A stretch of DNA of 64,000 bases from Pseudomonadota bacterium (lineage in GTDB: Bacteria; Desulfobacterota; Binatia; Binatales; Binataceae): positions 1 to 64,000 of the forward strand of contig JAJPIG010000022.1 in the NCBI GenBank assembly GCA_021324855.1. The letters run 5' to 3'. The notes under the pieces are model-generated. The model searched no databases and was not told the origin of the DNA. It saw only the letters and a program-made list of their open reading frames with translations. Every line of letters starts with the position of its first letter. Position 1 is the first letter of the stretch. Made by a program: the position numbers and the translations under genes. This document shows, piece by piece, positions 22,546 through 30,509 of this stretch.

Positions 22546-23484
22546 CTACTCGCCGACGATCCGATTCTCGAGCACGCCGATCTTTTCGACCTCGCAGCGC
22601 ACCACGTCGCCGGGCTTCATAAAGAGCTGCGGAGTGCGAAACAGGCCGACACCGCTCGGCGTGCCGGTCGAGACCACGTCGCCTGGCTCGATCGTGACGC
22701 ATTCCGAGATGTAGTTGACGAGATAATTGACGTTGAAGATCAACTGCTTGGTGTTCGAATGCTGCACGCGCTCGCCGTTCAGGTAGCACGAGATGTCGAG
22801 CACGTGCGGATCGGGAATCTCGTCCTTCAACACCAGGTACGGACCCATCGGCGCGCCGTTCTCGAAATTCTTGCCCATCGTCCACTGCCCGCGCCGCTGG
22901 TAATCGCGCACGCTCACGTCGTTGACGATAGTGTAGCCGGCGACATACTCGAGCGCCTTTTCCTTCGGCACGTGGCGTCCACGCTTGCCGATCACGAACG
23001 CCATCTCGGATTCGTAATCGAGCTGCTTGGACACCTTGGGATATTCGATCCCGTCGCCGGGATTGGTCACGCAGACCGCGCCTTTCATGAAGAAGGTCGG
23101 GTACTCGGGAATCGGATTGCCGGATTCATTCGCATGGTCGCGATAGTTGAGCCCGACCATCAGCAGCTTGCGCGGATTCGGAATCGGCGCGAGCAACTTG
23201 ATTGCGTCGGCCGGATAGGCAAGCGATTGCTCCTCGGCCGCGCGCGCGCCGAGCTTGGAGACGTATGAGAGCGCTTCCTTGGCCGCGCCGATCGCGCGTT
23301 CGCCGGCATCGAGGAAACCGATAATGTCGGCGGGCACGATCGCCGCCGCGAGTTCGGCGGCGCGCGTGTCGCCGCGCTCGCGCAGCATCGCGCAGTACGC
23401 GGCATTGAGGTCGATCATCTGGCCATCGACCGGCGCTCCGAGACGCGGCGCCTGATGTTTGAAACGAAAGGTTGCCAGTCGCAC
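22546..23484 (-). CDS. Fumarylacetoacetate hydrolase-family protein
   Basis: This 312-aa protein has the FAH fold of 2-oxo-acid-processing enzymes. The metal site is visible: E158 and E160 in LDYESEM, and D189 in IVNDVSVRD. The segments MVGLNYRDHANE, GYTIVNDVSVRDYQ and STGTPSGVG are typical of the FAHD1/HpcE-like branch, which includes acylpyruvate hydrolases, oxaloacetate decarboxylases and homoprotocatechuate-pathway isomerases. The family is broad, so the reaction is open. It may serve one of the ring-cleavage routes in the window. It is transcribed alone, divergent from the SRP RNA gene. Confidence 0.85.
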   Translation of the reverse strand: MRLATFRFKHQAPRLGAPVDGQMIDLNAAYCAMLRERGDTRAAELAAAIVPADIIGFLDAGERAIGAAKEALSYVSKLGARAAEEQSLAYPADAIKLLAPIPNPRKLLMVGLNYRDHANESGNPIPEYPTFFMKGAVCVTNPGDGIEYPKVSKQLDYESEMAFVIGKRGRHVPKEKALEYVAGYTIVNDVSVRDYQRRGQWTMGKNFENGAPMGPYLVLKDEIPDPHVLDISCYLNGERVQHSNTKQLIFNVNYLVNYISECVTIEPGDVVSTGTPSGVGLFRTPQLFMKPGDVVRCEVEKIGVLENRIVGE

Positions 23485-23648
23485 TGAATCCTCACCTCCG
23501 GGGTGATTTTGCGCGGGTTCAGCCGCAAGGGCTTGGTCCGCTGTGGTCGCGGGTGATCGTCACGTACCACGCGCGGTTTGTCAAACCACGCATTGCGATT
23601 TGTTGATGACGCGCGATTCCGCTATTCGATTCCGGCCGGTGCGGACGG

Positions 23649-23675
23649 TTGCAACCCGTCGCGATGTGATAATCT
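23649..23675 (+). promoter_or_regulatory. Possible promoter of the SRP RNA/dnaX region
   Basis: TGTGATAAT, resembling an extended -10 box, lies at 23665-23673 with a TTGCAA upstream at 23649. The spacer to the -35-like box is short, so only the extended -10 is persuasive. It precedes the SRP RNA 5' end by about 30 bases in an otherwise featureless 222-bp gap. Weak evidence. Confidence 0.3.
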
Positions 23676-23705
23676 AATGTCCGTATTGGGAGCGATTGAA
23701 ATCAG

Positions 23706-23842
23706 GAGCGCTGCCCGCCGCTGATAGCTGGGTCCTGCGCAAGGGAAGGTCGCGAACCCCGCCAGGTCCGGAAGGAAGCAACGGTACCGGCTGCAACCCT
23801 GTGCCGCAGGGGCGCCTGGCTATCATTCGACGGGCAGCGCCA
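23706..23842 (+). ncRNA. ffs: Signal recognition particle RNA, small bacterial type (4.5S)
   Basis: The apical domain IV is unmistakable. CCAGGTCCGGAAGGAAGCAA (from 23762) has the GGAA tetraloop and the asymmetric A-C bulge that bind Ffh. The ends pair through a perfect helix, GCGCTGCCCG at 23708-23717 with 23831-23840. The length of about 135 nt is a little above the 114 nt of E. coli 4.5S and lacks the Alu domain of the Bacillus type. The RNA targets nascent membrane proteins to the SecYEG channel. It lies 17 bp before dnaX, the common ffs-dnaX-ybaB-recR order. Confidence 0.95.
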
Positions 23843-23858
23843 ATCATAACGGTAATCG

Positions 23859-25694
23859 ATGGCTGCAGGTCCGTCCCCTCATCTGGTGCTGGCGCGCAAA
23901 TGGCGTCCTGAACGGTTCGAGGAACTGGTTGGCCAGGAACACGTCACGCGCACGCTGGTCAAGGCGCTCGAGAGCGGACGAATCGCGCATGCGTTCCTCT
24001 TCACCGGAATCCGCGGGGTCGGCAAGACGACCGCCGCGCGCATCCTCTCGCGATGCCTTAACTGCGAGCGGGGGCCGACGCCTGCGCCGTGCGGCGAATG
24101 CCCAGCGTGTGTCGAGATTCGCGCCGGACGTGCGCTCGACGTCTCTGAGATCGACGGCGCGACCTATCGCAAGATCGATGACGCCCGTGCGATCATCGAG
24201 AATCTCTCGTATCGGCCGGCGCGCGATCGCTACAAGATTTATATCATCGACGAGGCTCATCAGCTCACCGACCAGGCCTTCAATGCGCTCTTAAAGACGC
24301 TCGAGGAGCCGCCCGAGCACGTCAAGTTCATCCTCGCGACGACCGAGCCGCAGAAGATGCCCGAGACGATCCTGTCGCGGCTGCAACGCTACGATTTCCG
24401 GCGCATCCCGTTCGCGAACATCCTGGCGCGGCTCAAGGAGCTTGCGACGCGCGAGGGAATCGAGGTGGAAGAGGGCGCGCTACGGCTGCTCGCGCGCGAG
24501 GCCGGCGGCAGCATGCGCGATGCGGAGCGGATGCTCGAATCCGCACTTGCGAGCGGCGGGAAAGTCGCCGAGAGCGAGGTGGCCGCGGCGCTCGGCGTTG
24601 CGAGTCGAGGCGCCGTGCTGGAGCTTGCCGACGCGATCCTGAAGCGGACGCCTGAGGCGGCGTTGCGCAAGGTCCGCGAACTGCACGAGCGCGGTGCAAG
24701 CCTCGAAGCATGTGGCCGCGACCTGCTGGAGACGCTTCGTTACCTGGTTGTCGCGAAGCTGCCCGGGAATGGTCCGCAGAGTCCGCTTGCCGATCTACCG
24801 GACCATGAAGCGGCCGAGCTCCGCCGGATGGCTGAGGCGGCGAGCCTGCGCGATCTGATGCGGTTGTTCAGGCTGATGGCCGATGCGCAGGAGGAGATCC
24901 TCCGGTCGCCGTATGCCGACCTGCTTTTGGAGATGGCGGCGGTGCGGATGGCGACGATCGCGCCGGTGATGGATGCCGAAGATCTGCTGCGCGCGATCGG
25001 CGCGCAGCAGGCGGATTCGGGATCATCGGGGTCGGCGCAGGGCGGTCCGGCGGGTTCGGGGGGCGCGGCGCGCAGCGCCGCGCCCCCCGAACCCGCCCCG
25101 GGCGCCCATCGGATGCGTGTCGAAGGCGAGGTCAAGGCCGAAGCGCCCCGCCGGCCGCTGACCGCCGCGCCCGCGTCCGCGAGCCCGGCGGCATCGCCGG
25201 CGCCGACAGCATCGCCATCGGCGACCAGCGCGACGAATCTCGCCGACCTGCGTCTCCACATCCGCAGCCGACGCGCCGCGCTCGCCGGCTTCATGGAGCA
25301 GGGCTCGATCCTCGCCCTCAAAGGTGACGTGCTTACGATCACGCCGCGCAACGATATTTACGTTCGCTACCTGGCCGATAATCGCAACGTCGTCGCCGAA
25401 CTCGCCTCGGAATTTTACGGGCGCCGAATTAAGGTCGAGGTCAGTGCTCCCGATCCGAATGCATCGCCGGAGAACAATGAGCCGGGGGCGGAAGGCGGCG
25501 CGCCCAACGGTGCGGGTGTGCCGAGCGCAGGCGCATCGCCGCCGCGCAACGGCGACAGCAAGGTCTATTCCGATCCGCTGGTGCGGCGAATCTTCGATAC
25601 CCTCGAGGCGCGCCTCGTCGAGGTGCGCGAGCTTGAACCGCCGACTCCTGCCAGTCCTGCAGAAGAGGGCGGCGAGAATCCGAACGAGGAATAA
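23859..25694 (+). CDS. dnaX: DNA polymerase III subunits gamma and tau
   Basis: This 611-aa clamp-loader ATPase has the Walker A GIRGVGKT at residues 50-57, a four-cysteine zinc site at C69, C78, C81 and C84, and DEAH at 131-134. The sensor/arginine-finger region is LSRLQRYDFRR. Domains I-III end near residue 370. A low-complexity Gly/Ala/Pro/Ser linker (about 385-455) follows, then a tau-like C-terminal domain (ADLRLHIRSRRAALAGFME onward). It loads the beta clamp and tethers the polymerase. A 23-bp perfect inverted repeat lies in the linker near codon 397, where E. coli makes gamma by frameshift, so short and long products are possible. It is followed by ybaB and recR in one operon. Confidence 0.96.
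   Translation: MAAGPSPHLVLARKWRPERFEELVGQEHVTRTLVKALESGRIAHAFLFTGIRGVGKTTAARILSRCLNCERGPTPAPCGECPACVEIRAGRALDVSEIDGATYRKIDDARAIIENLSYRPARDRYKIYIIDEAHQLTDQAFNALLKTLEEPPEHVKFILATTEPQKMPETILSRLQRYDFRRIPFANILARLKELATREGIEVEEGALRLLAREAGGSMRDAERMLESALASGGKVAESEVAAALGVASRGAVLELADAILKRTPEAALRKVRELHERGASLEACGRDLLETLRYLVVAKLPGNGPQSPLADLPDHEAAELRRMAEAASLRDLMRLFRLMADAQEEILRSPYADLLLEMAAVRMATIAPVMDAEDLLRAIGAQQADSGSSGSAQGGPAGSGGAARSAAPPEPAPGAHRMRVEGEVKAEAPRRPLTAAPASASPAASPAPTASPSATSATNLADLRLHIRSRRAALAGFMEQGSILALKGDVLTITPRNDIYVRYLADNRNVVAELASEFYGRRIKVEVSAPDPNASPENNEPGAEGGAPNGAGVPSAGASPPRNGDSKVYSDPLVRRIFDTLEARLVEVRELEPPTPASPAEEGGENPNEE
25049..25097. repeat. 23-bp perfect inverted repeat (3-nt loop) inside dnaX
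   Basis: Bases 25049-25071 are exactly complementary to 25075-25097, with only GCA between them. The stem is almost entirely G-C, so the mRNA hairpin would be extremely stable. It encodes a low-complexity Gly-Ala-Ser-Pro part of the linker, so the protein does not demand the symmetry. Its position matches the region where other bacteria produce the gamma form. Confidence 0.9.
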
Positions 25695-25716
25695 CGGCGG
25701 AATCAAGGTGATTTTG

Positions 25717-26067
25717 ATGTCAGATGAATTTGACGACAAGGGAATCGGCGGGCTCGCCGGTCTCTTCAAGCAAGCGCAGGAGCTGCAAGGCCGTTTCAAA
25801 CGGATGCAGGAGGAGGCGGGCGAGAAGACGGTTGAAGCGAGCGCGGGCGGCGGGATGGTCCGCGTGGTGGTCGACGGCCTGATGCGGGTGCGCAAGCTTG
25901 AGATCGATCCCGTGCTTATCGCCGCGAACGATCAAGCCATGCTGCAGGATTTGATTGTCGCGGCGATCAATGACGGCTTGCGGCGCGCCCAGGAACTCGT
26001 CACCAGTGAAATTGGCAAGCTCAACCCGTTTGCGAATCTGAAAATTCCCGGGATGGGCGGCGACTAG
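25717..26067 (+). CDS. ybaB: YbaB/EbfC nucleoid-associated protein
   Basis: This 116-aa DNA-binding protein opens MSDEFDDKGIGGLAGLFKQA and carries the family's central V-x-x-x-AGGGMVRV segment (TVEASAGGGMVRVVVDGLM) and LIVAAINDGLRRAQEL. It forms a tweezer-like dimer that binds DNA and is linked to recombinational repair with RecR. I use the ATG at 25717, since the longer upstream frame runs antisense in sense through dnaX and is not protein-like. It sits 22 bp after dnaX and 8 bp before recR, the standard order. Confidence 0.93.
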   Translation: MSDEFDDKGIGGLAGLFKQAQELQGRFKRMQEEAGEKTVEASAGGGMVRVVVDGLMRVRKLEIDPVLIAANDQAMLQDLIVAAINDGLRRAQELVTSEIGKLNPFANLKIPGMGGD

Positions 26068-26075
26068 CGCTCTCG

Positions 26076-26699
26076 ATGCCCGACAAGATCAAACGTGGTG
26101 ACGGTCTGCCGCCGGCTATGACCCGGCTTGTGAAGGAGTTGTCCCGGCTCCCGGGAGTGGGCGAGAAGACCGCGGGCCGTCTGGCGTTTCATCTGCTCAA
26201 TCGTCCGCGCGATGAAGTGATTGCGCTCGCCGAGTCGCTGCTCGAAATGAAGGAGCGGGTCGGTCTCTGCTCCGGATGCTTCGGGCTGTCGGACACGCCG
26301 CGTTGCGCTATTTGCGACGATCCGGCGCGCGAGCATGATCTGATTTGTGTCGTCGAAGGGCCCGCCGACCTGATGGCGATAGAACGGGCGCGCGGCTTCA
26401 GCGGCATCTACCACGTGTTGCACGGCGCGCTCGCGCCGCTCGACGGCGTCGGCCCCGAGGACATCAAGATCAAGGAGCTGCTTGCGCGGCTTTCCGATCC
26501 CGGCGCGGTGCGCGAGGTGATCGTCGCGACCAATGCAACCGTCGAGGGCGAGGCGACCGCGCTCTATCTTGCACGCCTGCTGAAGCCGCTCGGCGTCAAA
26601 ACCACGCGATTGGCGCGCGGCCTTCCGGCCGGCGGCGATCTCGAATACAGCGATACGGCCACCCTTCAGAGCGCATTGACCGGACGACGCGAGCTTTAG
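26076..26699 (+). CDS. recR: Recombination mediator RecR
   Basis: This 207-aa protein has the full RecR layout. It has an N-terminal helix-hairpin-helix (LSRLPGVGEKTAGRLAFHLL, about residues 20-39), a four-cysteine zinc finger (CSGCFGLSDTPRCAICDD), and a Toprim domain starting with LICVVEGPADLMAIE. A Walker-B-like C-terminal segment reads VKTTRLARGLPAGGDLEY. RecR forms a clamp that with RecO or RecF loads RecA at gaps. The expected family length is about 200 aa, and it is the last gene of the dnaX operon. Confidence 0.96.
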   Translation: MPDKIKRGDGLPPAMTRLVKELSRLPGVGEKTAGRLAFHLLNRPRDEVIALAESLLEMKERVGLCSGCFGLSDTPRCAICDDPAREHDLICVVEGPADLMAIERARGFSGIYHVLHGALAPLDGVGPEDIKIKELLARLSDPGAVREVIVATNATVEGEATALYLARLLKPLGVKTTRLARGLPAGGDLEYSDTATLQSALTGRREL

Positions 26700-26724
26700 G
26701 GCATTGCGGGGCGAAGGAGGCGGG

Positions 26725-27135
26725 GTGAGCGGCCGGGTCGGATTCTGTTGTTCACGGGTAAAACTGTTCAAGCTCATCGCGCACCGATGGGCGGCGATTT
26801 TCATCGCGTTCGGAGCGGCACTCGCCGGATGTCATAACTCGAAGCCTGCGCCGATGGATCCAGTCGAGCGCGGGCGCGTGCTCTACGCCACCAACTGCGC
26901 GGTCTGCCACAACCCCAATCCCAATCTGCCCGGATCGCTCGGCCCGCCCATCGCAGGCTCGCCGCGCGCGCTGGTCGAGGCCCGCGTGCTTCATGCCGCC
27001 TATCCCCCCGGATACAAACCGAAGCGCACCAGCCACGTAATGCAGCCGCTGCCGTGGCTCGCGCCGAATATCGATCAGATCACCGCCTTTCTCGATGCGG
27101 CCGCGCGCGAGCACGGAATCCCGGCACACAGATAA
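26725..27135 (+). CDS. Lipoprotein cytochrome c
   Basis: This 136-aa monohaem c-type cytochrome starts at the GTG at 26725, 8 bases after GGAGG; a TTG farther up is less likely. The N-terminus has basic residues, a hydrophobic stretch and a perfect lipobox LAGC with the lipid-attached C36. The haem motif is CAVCH (C58, C61, H62). The axial Met is probably the one in SHVMQPLPWL near residue 110. The pattern GRVLYATNCAVCHN and IDQITAFLDA is that of class I cytochromes. It would sit on the periplasmic face as an electron carrier or terminal-oxidase partner. It lies 25 bp after recR but ends before a terminator-like hairpin, so it may be read through from the dnaX operon. Confidence 0.85.
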   Translation: MSGRVGFCCSRVKLFKLIAHRWAAIFIAFGAALAGCHNSKPAPMDPVERGRVLYATNCAVCHNPNPNLPGSLGPPIAGSPRALVEARVLHAAYPPGYKPKRTSHVMQPLPWLAPNIDQITAFLDAAAREHGIPAHR

Positions 27136-27136
27136 A

Positions 27137-27165
27137 CGAAAAGGCGGACACAAGCCGCCTTTTCG
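27137..27165. terminator. Bidirectional intrinsic terminator
   Basis: An 11-bp perfect stem, CGAAAAGGCGG at 27137-27147 with 27155-27165, encloses a 7-base loop. The arms begin with A-rich and end with T-rich stretches, as in terminators shared by convergent genes. It lies 2 bases after the cytochrome gene and 20 bp after the end of the zinc-ribbon gene on the other strand. Confidence 0.75.
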
Positions 27166-27184
27166 ACACTCACGGAGCTGCAAG

Positions 27185-27478
27185 TTATCGGGTAGCGCCG
27201 CTCTCGGGCAGACGGCTCTGCTTGCACTTCTCGATGGTCCGTCCTATCAGGGCAAGCACCAACAAGAGCGCCATCCCGATCCCGATCGCGATGCTCAGTC
27301 GCTTATGTTCTGCGATGAAAATCAGGCCGAAGAAGCCTCCGACCATCGCGAGCATCGACCAGCCCAGGATGTTGAAGCCCGAATCCAGCATCGGGCTCGT
27401 CCCGCAATAAGGGCAGAGCAGGGCGTTCCGGGCGATCTCGTTTCCGCACGCCTTACATCGGAGGAGCTGCGCGGTCAT
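27185..27478 (-). CDS. Zinc-ribbon membrane protein, 97 aa
   Basis: The N-terminal half is a four-cysteine zinc ribbon, with CKAC at residues 8-11 and CPYC at 22-25. Two predicted transmembrane helices follow (about 36-55 and 62-80). The short basic tail after them is cytoplasmic or periplasmic depending on topology. Such proteins are common and have no assigned role. It is 45 bp downstream of the PuuD-like gene on the same strand, so they are probably co-transcribed; nothing in the sequence links their functions. Confidence 0.7.
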   Translation of the reverse strand: MTAQLLRCKACGNEIARNALLCPYCGTSPMLDSGFNILGWSMLAMVGGFFGLIFIAEHKRLSIAIGIGMALLLVLALIGRTIEKCKQSRLPESGATR

Positions 27479-27522
27479 CTGAGCTCAGCCTTCCGAAGCG
27501 CCCCGCTGAACGGCTCGACGGG

Positions 27523-28239
27523 CTAGCCGCAGGTCAGGCCGATCTCAATCATGAAGATCAACCAGAGCACGAAACCGGAGATGATGACCCCGGGAATCGT
27601 ATCGAGCGGCTTCTTGGTCGCCCCTTGAGTTCCGACCAACGCATTGATCTCGAGCACAATGATGATGATCAGGCTGACGATGATCCACGCGATGATGTTG
27701 CTCCAGGCGGGCTGCGTGGTCATGTTGTAATGGCTCGCGGCGCCCATGAAGAACAGCATCGGAATCGAGAACATCACGTTGGTGCGCGACGCGATGGCGG
27801 CGCGGCGCCCCGAGGGAGCCGCGGCCGGGTTCGGCTGCCCGCCGCCCACGACAGAGGCCGCCGAGGCAATCACGATCTTCTGTTTGGGCCAGATAACGAA
27901 CCAGACATTGCCCCACATGAAAAGGCCGAGCGTGCCGCCGGTAAGGATCGCGACTGCGTAAGGCGTCAGCAGGAAAGGAGCGAAGCCGATCTGTGCCCAT
28001 TTGATGAGCAGATAGGCGAGGCCAAAAATCACGGTACCCATCGCGCCCCATCGGAACCACCACATTGCCCGCGACAGCAGCTTCTGCTGTCCGATAGCCC
28101 GTATCGGCGGATCGATTTCTCCGAAGAAGGGGGTCTGGACGAAGTTCATGTAGTACAGCAGTCCGATCCAGGTGATGCCGAACAGAAAGTGGAGCCAACG
28201 CAAGAGAATGAGCGTGATATCGACCGGAACACGATCCAT
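27523..28239 (-). CDS. PuuD-like membrane protein (urate hydroxylase membrane domain)
   Basis: This 238-aa protein has six or seven transmembrane helices and resembles the membrane part of PuuD urate oxidases. The first helix WLHFLFGITWIGLLYY (residues 15-30) and FVQTPFF are typical. Conserved His residues lie in WLH and in MGAASHYNM. Full PuuD proteins end in a c-type cytochrome domain, which is missing here. A separate lipoprotein cytochrome c is encoded 0.4 kb away. It may be an electron-transfer membrane protein using an outside cytochrome. Urate as substrate is not supported by any nearby purine gene. Confidence 0.65.
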   Translation of the reverse strand: MDRVPVDITLILLRWLHFLFGITWIGLLYYMNFVQTPFFGEIDPPIRAIGQQKLLSRAMWWFRWGAMGTVIFGLAYLLIKWAQIGFAPFLLTPYAVAILTGGTLGLFMWGNVWFVIWPKQKIVIASAASVVGGGQPNPAAAPSGRRAAIASRTNVMFSIPMLFFMGAASHYNMTTQPAWSNIIAWIIVSLIIIIVLEINALVGTQGATKKPLDTIPGVIISGFVLWLIFMIEIGLTCG

Positions 28240-28360
28240 CGATTTTTCCTCCCCCGCGGTCTTGAATCGTTATGCCGACGCTTATCGACCCTCTCTCGCA
28301 CAGCAGGCGGTTGTTTGCAATAGAAACAGGCAGCGCATTTTGAGCCCGGCCCCGCGCCGC

Positions 28361-28798
28361 TTAGATTTGGAAGCTGATCGCGCCCCTGCGCCGTTCGGCG
28401 AGCATCTGGAGCGTGGTTCGTGAGAGAATTGCTACCACTGCTTCACGCACTTCCCGCCACATATCGCGAATCGAGCAGAATTCATCACGCCGGCAGATCG
28501 CGCTGGCGCCTTCGAGCAGGCAATCGACGGGCGCATAATCACCCTCGACTGCCTGGACGACTTCCGCAGCGGTAATCCGCGCAGGAGATCGGGCGAGCAG
28601 GTAACCGCCGCTCGGACCCTTTTGGCTGAGCAGGATTCCGGCCCGCTTCAATTCCACAAGCAGCCGACGAAGATAATTTTCAGGGATGCGCTGCGCCGCG
28701 GCGATTTCCTCGACGCGCAGCGGCGCCGACGACGGATAATGCTCGGCGAGCATGATCAGCGCCCTCAGGGAATAATCGACACCGACACCGAATTTCAT
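28361..28798 (-). CDS. Rrf2-family transcriptional regulator
   Basis: This 145-aa IscR/NsrR-type protein has the winged helix at residues 1-75, including the recognition helix YLRRLLVELKRAGI and GPSGGYLLAR (the wing). The cluster-binding cysteines C93, C102 and C108 are present with family-like spacing, so it may hold a 2Fe-2S or 4Fe-4S cluster and sense iron-sulfur status, NO or redox state. No isc/suf genes are adjacent. It is transcribed alone, 120 bp upstream of the PuuD-like gene on the same strand; regulation of that redox gene is possible but not shown. Confidence 0.88.
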   Translation of the reverse strand: MKFGVGVDYSLRALIMLAEHYPSSAPLRVEEIAAAQRIPENYLRRLLVELKRAGILLSQKGPSGGYLLARSPARITAAEVVQAVEGDYAPVDCLLEGASAICRRDEFCSIRDMWREVREAVVAILSRTTLQMLAERRRGAISFQI

Positions 28799-28908
28799 TG
28801 GTTTGGCCGACCTCTTCTAGCATACCCGCGCCAAACCGATGAATAGTGACGGGCGGCTTTCCGCTCTCAGACGCTATGCGCTCCGGATGCTCTCCTGCTT
28901 CGGGACGA

Positions 28909-29358
28909 TTACGGTCGCTTCGCCTGGCTCGCTTCAAGACGGCTTAGCGCCGCCGAGGTCGCACGCCCCGTCGCAACCATCTCGAGCTGCGCCCGGATTC
29001 GATTACCGAGCTGCTTTCGGAACACCGGCTTCGCGAGAAAATCGGCCACGCCCAAGCCCATCCCCTCAGAGCGGGCGTTCAGGTCGTCGCGAGCCGTGAC
29101 CATGATTACCGGGATCTCGGCGGTCATCGGGTCTTTCTTGAGCTCGCGCATCACCGCGAACCCGTCCATATCCGGCATCATCAGGTCGAGCAGGATCAAA
29201 TCGATGCGGGTTTCGGCGAGCAATCTGAGGCCCTCCGCGCCGGAGGTTGCCTCGACCGGATTGAAGCCCTCGCGCCGCAAATAGTGGGCGAGGATTTTGA
29301 CCGTATCGGGATCGTCATCGATCACCATGATCTGGGCTACCCTCTCGGCGTCATCCAT
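28909..29358 (-). CDS. Single-domain response regulator (receiver)
   Basis: This is a 149-aa receiver-only protein. The acidic pair is at D14-D16 (VIDDDP), the phospho-acceptor is D58 in LLDLMMPDMDG, T88 is in VTARD and K110 in DFLAKPV. No DNA-binding output follows, only a 30-residue helical tail. It lies 27 bp downstream of a sigma-54 activator that lacks a receiver, on the same strand and probably in the same transcript. The two may act together like a split NtrC, or the receiver may carry phosphoryl groups to another partner. No histidine kinase is nearby. Confidence 0.88.
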   Translation of the reverse strand: MDDAERVAQIMVIDDDPDTVKILAHYLRREGFNPVEATSGAEGLRLLAETRIDLILLDLMMPDMDGFAVMRELKKDPMTAEIPVIMVTARDDLNARSEGMGLGVADFLAKPVFRKQLGNRIRAQLEMVATGRATSAALSRLEASQAKRP

Positions 29359-29385
29359 GGTTCTTTTCCCTCGAAATTTGTGCCG

Positions 29386-30405
29386 TTAGTCGGCATCTGA
29401 CGGTGAGATCACGCCGCAGCGTCTCAGCTTCGCAGCGAAAGTCGTACGTTTCAGCCCCAACAGACGCGCCGCGGCCTGTTTGTTACCGCCAGTCTGGCGC
29501 AGCGCCTGGTTGATAAGCCGGCCCTCGATACTCTTGACGAGCTTGTTAAGGTCGATCCCGCGCTCGTCGAGCTTCTCCGGTATCTCGTCAGCGGTCCGCG
29601 ATTGGTTGGCGATATTCGGCGGCAGTAGCGAGACCTCGATGGTGTCGCTCTCGCACAGGATTATCATCCGCTCGACCAGGTTCTCGAGTTCCCGCACATT
29701 GCCCGGCCAATCGTACGACCAGAGGTGAACCATCGCTTCGTCGCTGACGCGCAGCGGGCGAGCGCCGGGATGGCGGACGCGCGCCTGCGCCAGGAAATGG
29801 TCAACCAAAAGCGGAATGTCGGAGCGACGTTCGCGCAACGGCGGAATCACTATCGGCACCACCTGGAGCCGGTAAAAAAGATCCTCGCGAAACGCATTGC
29901 GCGCGATCATCGCGTTCAGGTCGGCGTTGGTCGCCGCTATCACCCGGACGTCGACCCGTAGCCCGCGATCGGAGCCGACCGGCCGCACCATCCCGTCCTC
30001 GAGCACCCGCAGCAGCTTGACCTGCAGACCCAGCGGCATCTCGCTGATTTCATCGAGGAAAATTGTGCCGCCTCCCGCGCTCATGAACAGGCCCGCCCGA
30101 TTCGTCGCCGCGCCGGTGAATGCGCCGCGCTGATGCCCGAACATCTCGGACTCCAGCAGATCGTGCGGCAGCGCCGCACAATTTACCGGCACGAACGGAT
30201 TATCCCGCCGCGGCGATGAGTCGTGGATAGCCTGGGCGACGATCTCCTTTCCAACTCCGCTTTCGCCCGTGATCAGCACCGTTACATCCTGCCGCGCGAC
30301 GCGCTCTATTAGAGCGCGCAGCTTACGGATGGTCGGATGCTCGCCGATAAGCGCGCTATGGACCGTGGCGTATGACCGATCGATTACCCGAGCCTCGAAA
30401 GCCAT
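29386..30405 (-). CDS. Sigma-54-dependent transcriptional activator (AAA+/Fis HTH, no receiver domain)
   Basis: This 339-aa bacterial enhancer-binding protein has a very short N-terminus, so the AAA+ domain starts almost at once. Walker A is TGESGVGKE (about 46-54), the sigma-54 contact loop GAFTGA is at 94-99, and Walker B is [13 protein letters not shown]. The arginine-finger region is FREDLFYRL, and a Fis-type helix-turn-helix ends the protein ([20 protein letters not shown]). I prefer the ATG at 30405; a GTG at 30444 adds 13 residues. With no sensor domain of its own, it may be controlled by the neighbouring receiver protein. Target promoters are unknown. Confidence 0.87.
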   Translation of the reverse strand: MAFEARVIDRSYATVHSALIGEHPTIRKLRALIERVARQDVTVLITGESGVGKEIVAQAIHDSSPRRDNPFVPVNCAALPHDLLESEMFGHQRGAFTGAATNRAGLFMSAGGGTIFLDEISEMPLGLQVKLLRVLEDGMVRPVGSDRGLRVDVRVIAATNADLNAMIARNAFREDLFYRLQVVPIVIPPLRERRSDIPLLVDHFLAQARVRHPGARPLRVSDEAMVHLWSYDWPGNVRELENLVERMIILCESDTIEVSLLPPNIANQSRTADEIPEKLDERGIDLNKLVKSIEGRLINQALRQTGGNKQAAARLLGLKRTTFAAKLRRCGVISPSDAD

Positions 30406-30509
30406 CGCAGGCCGTCCCCCGTATCCAGAACCCTTATCTTGCACGACAACACCGCGCCTAACAAGCCTATTCGGGTAAAGCTTGCTAGACTTGGAAAATT
30501 GCAGGAAGT

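Noticed and set aside
24973-25161. Alternative frame in dnaX that ends just after the hairpin
   Set aside because: It could be the tail of a +1 frameshift product, but no slippery site is visible, so I do not list it as a separate gene; only the hairpin is reported.
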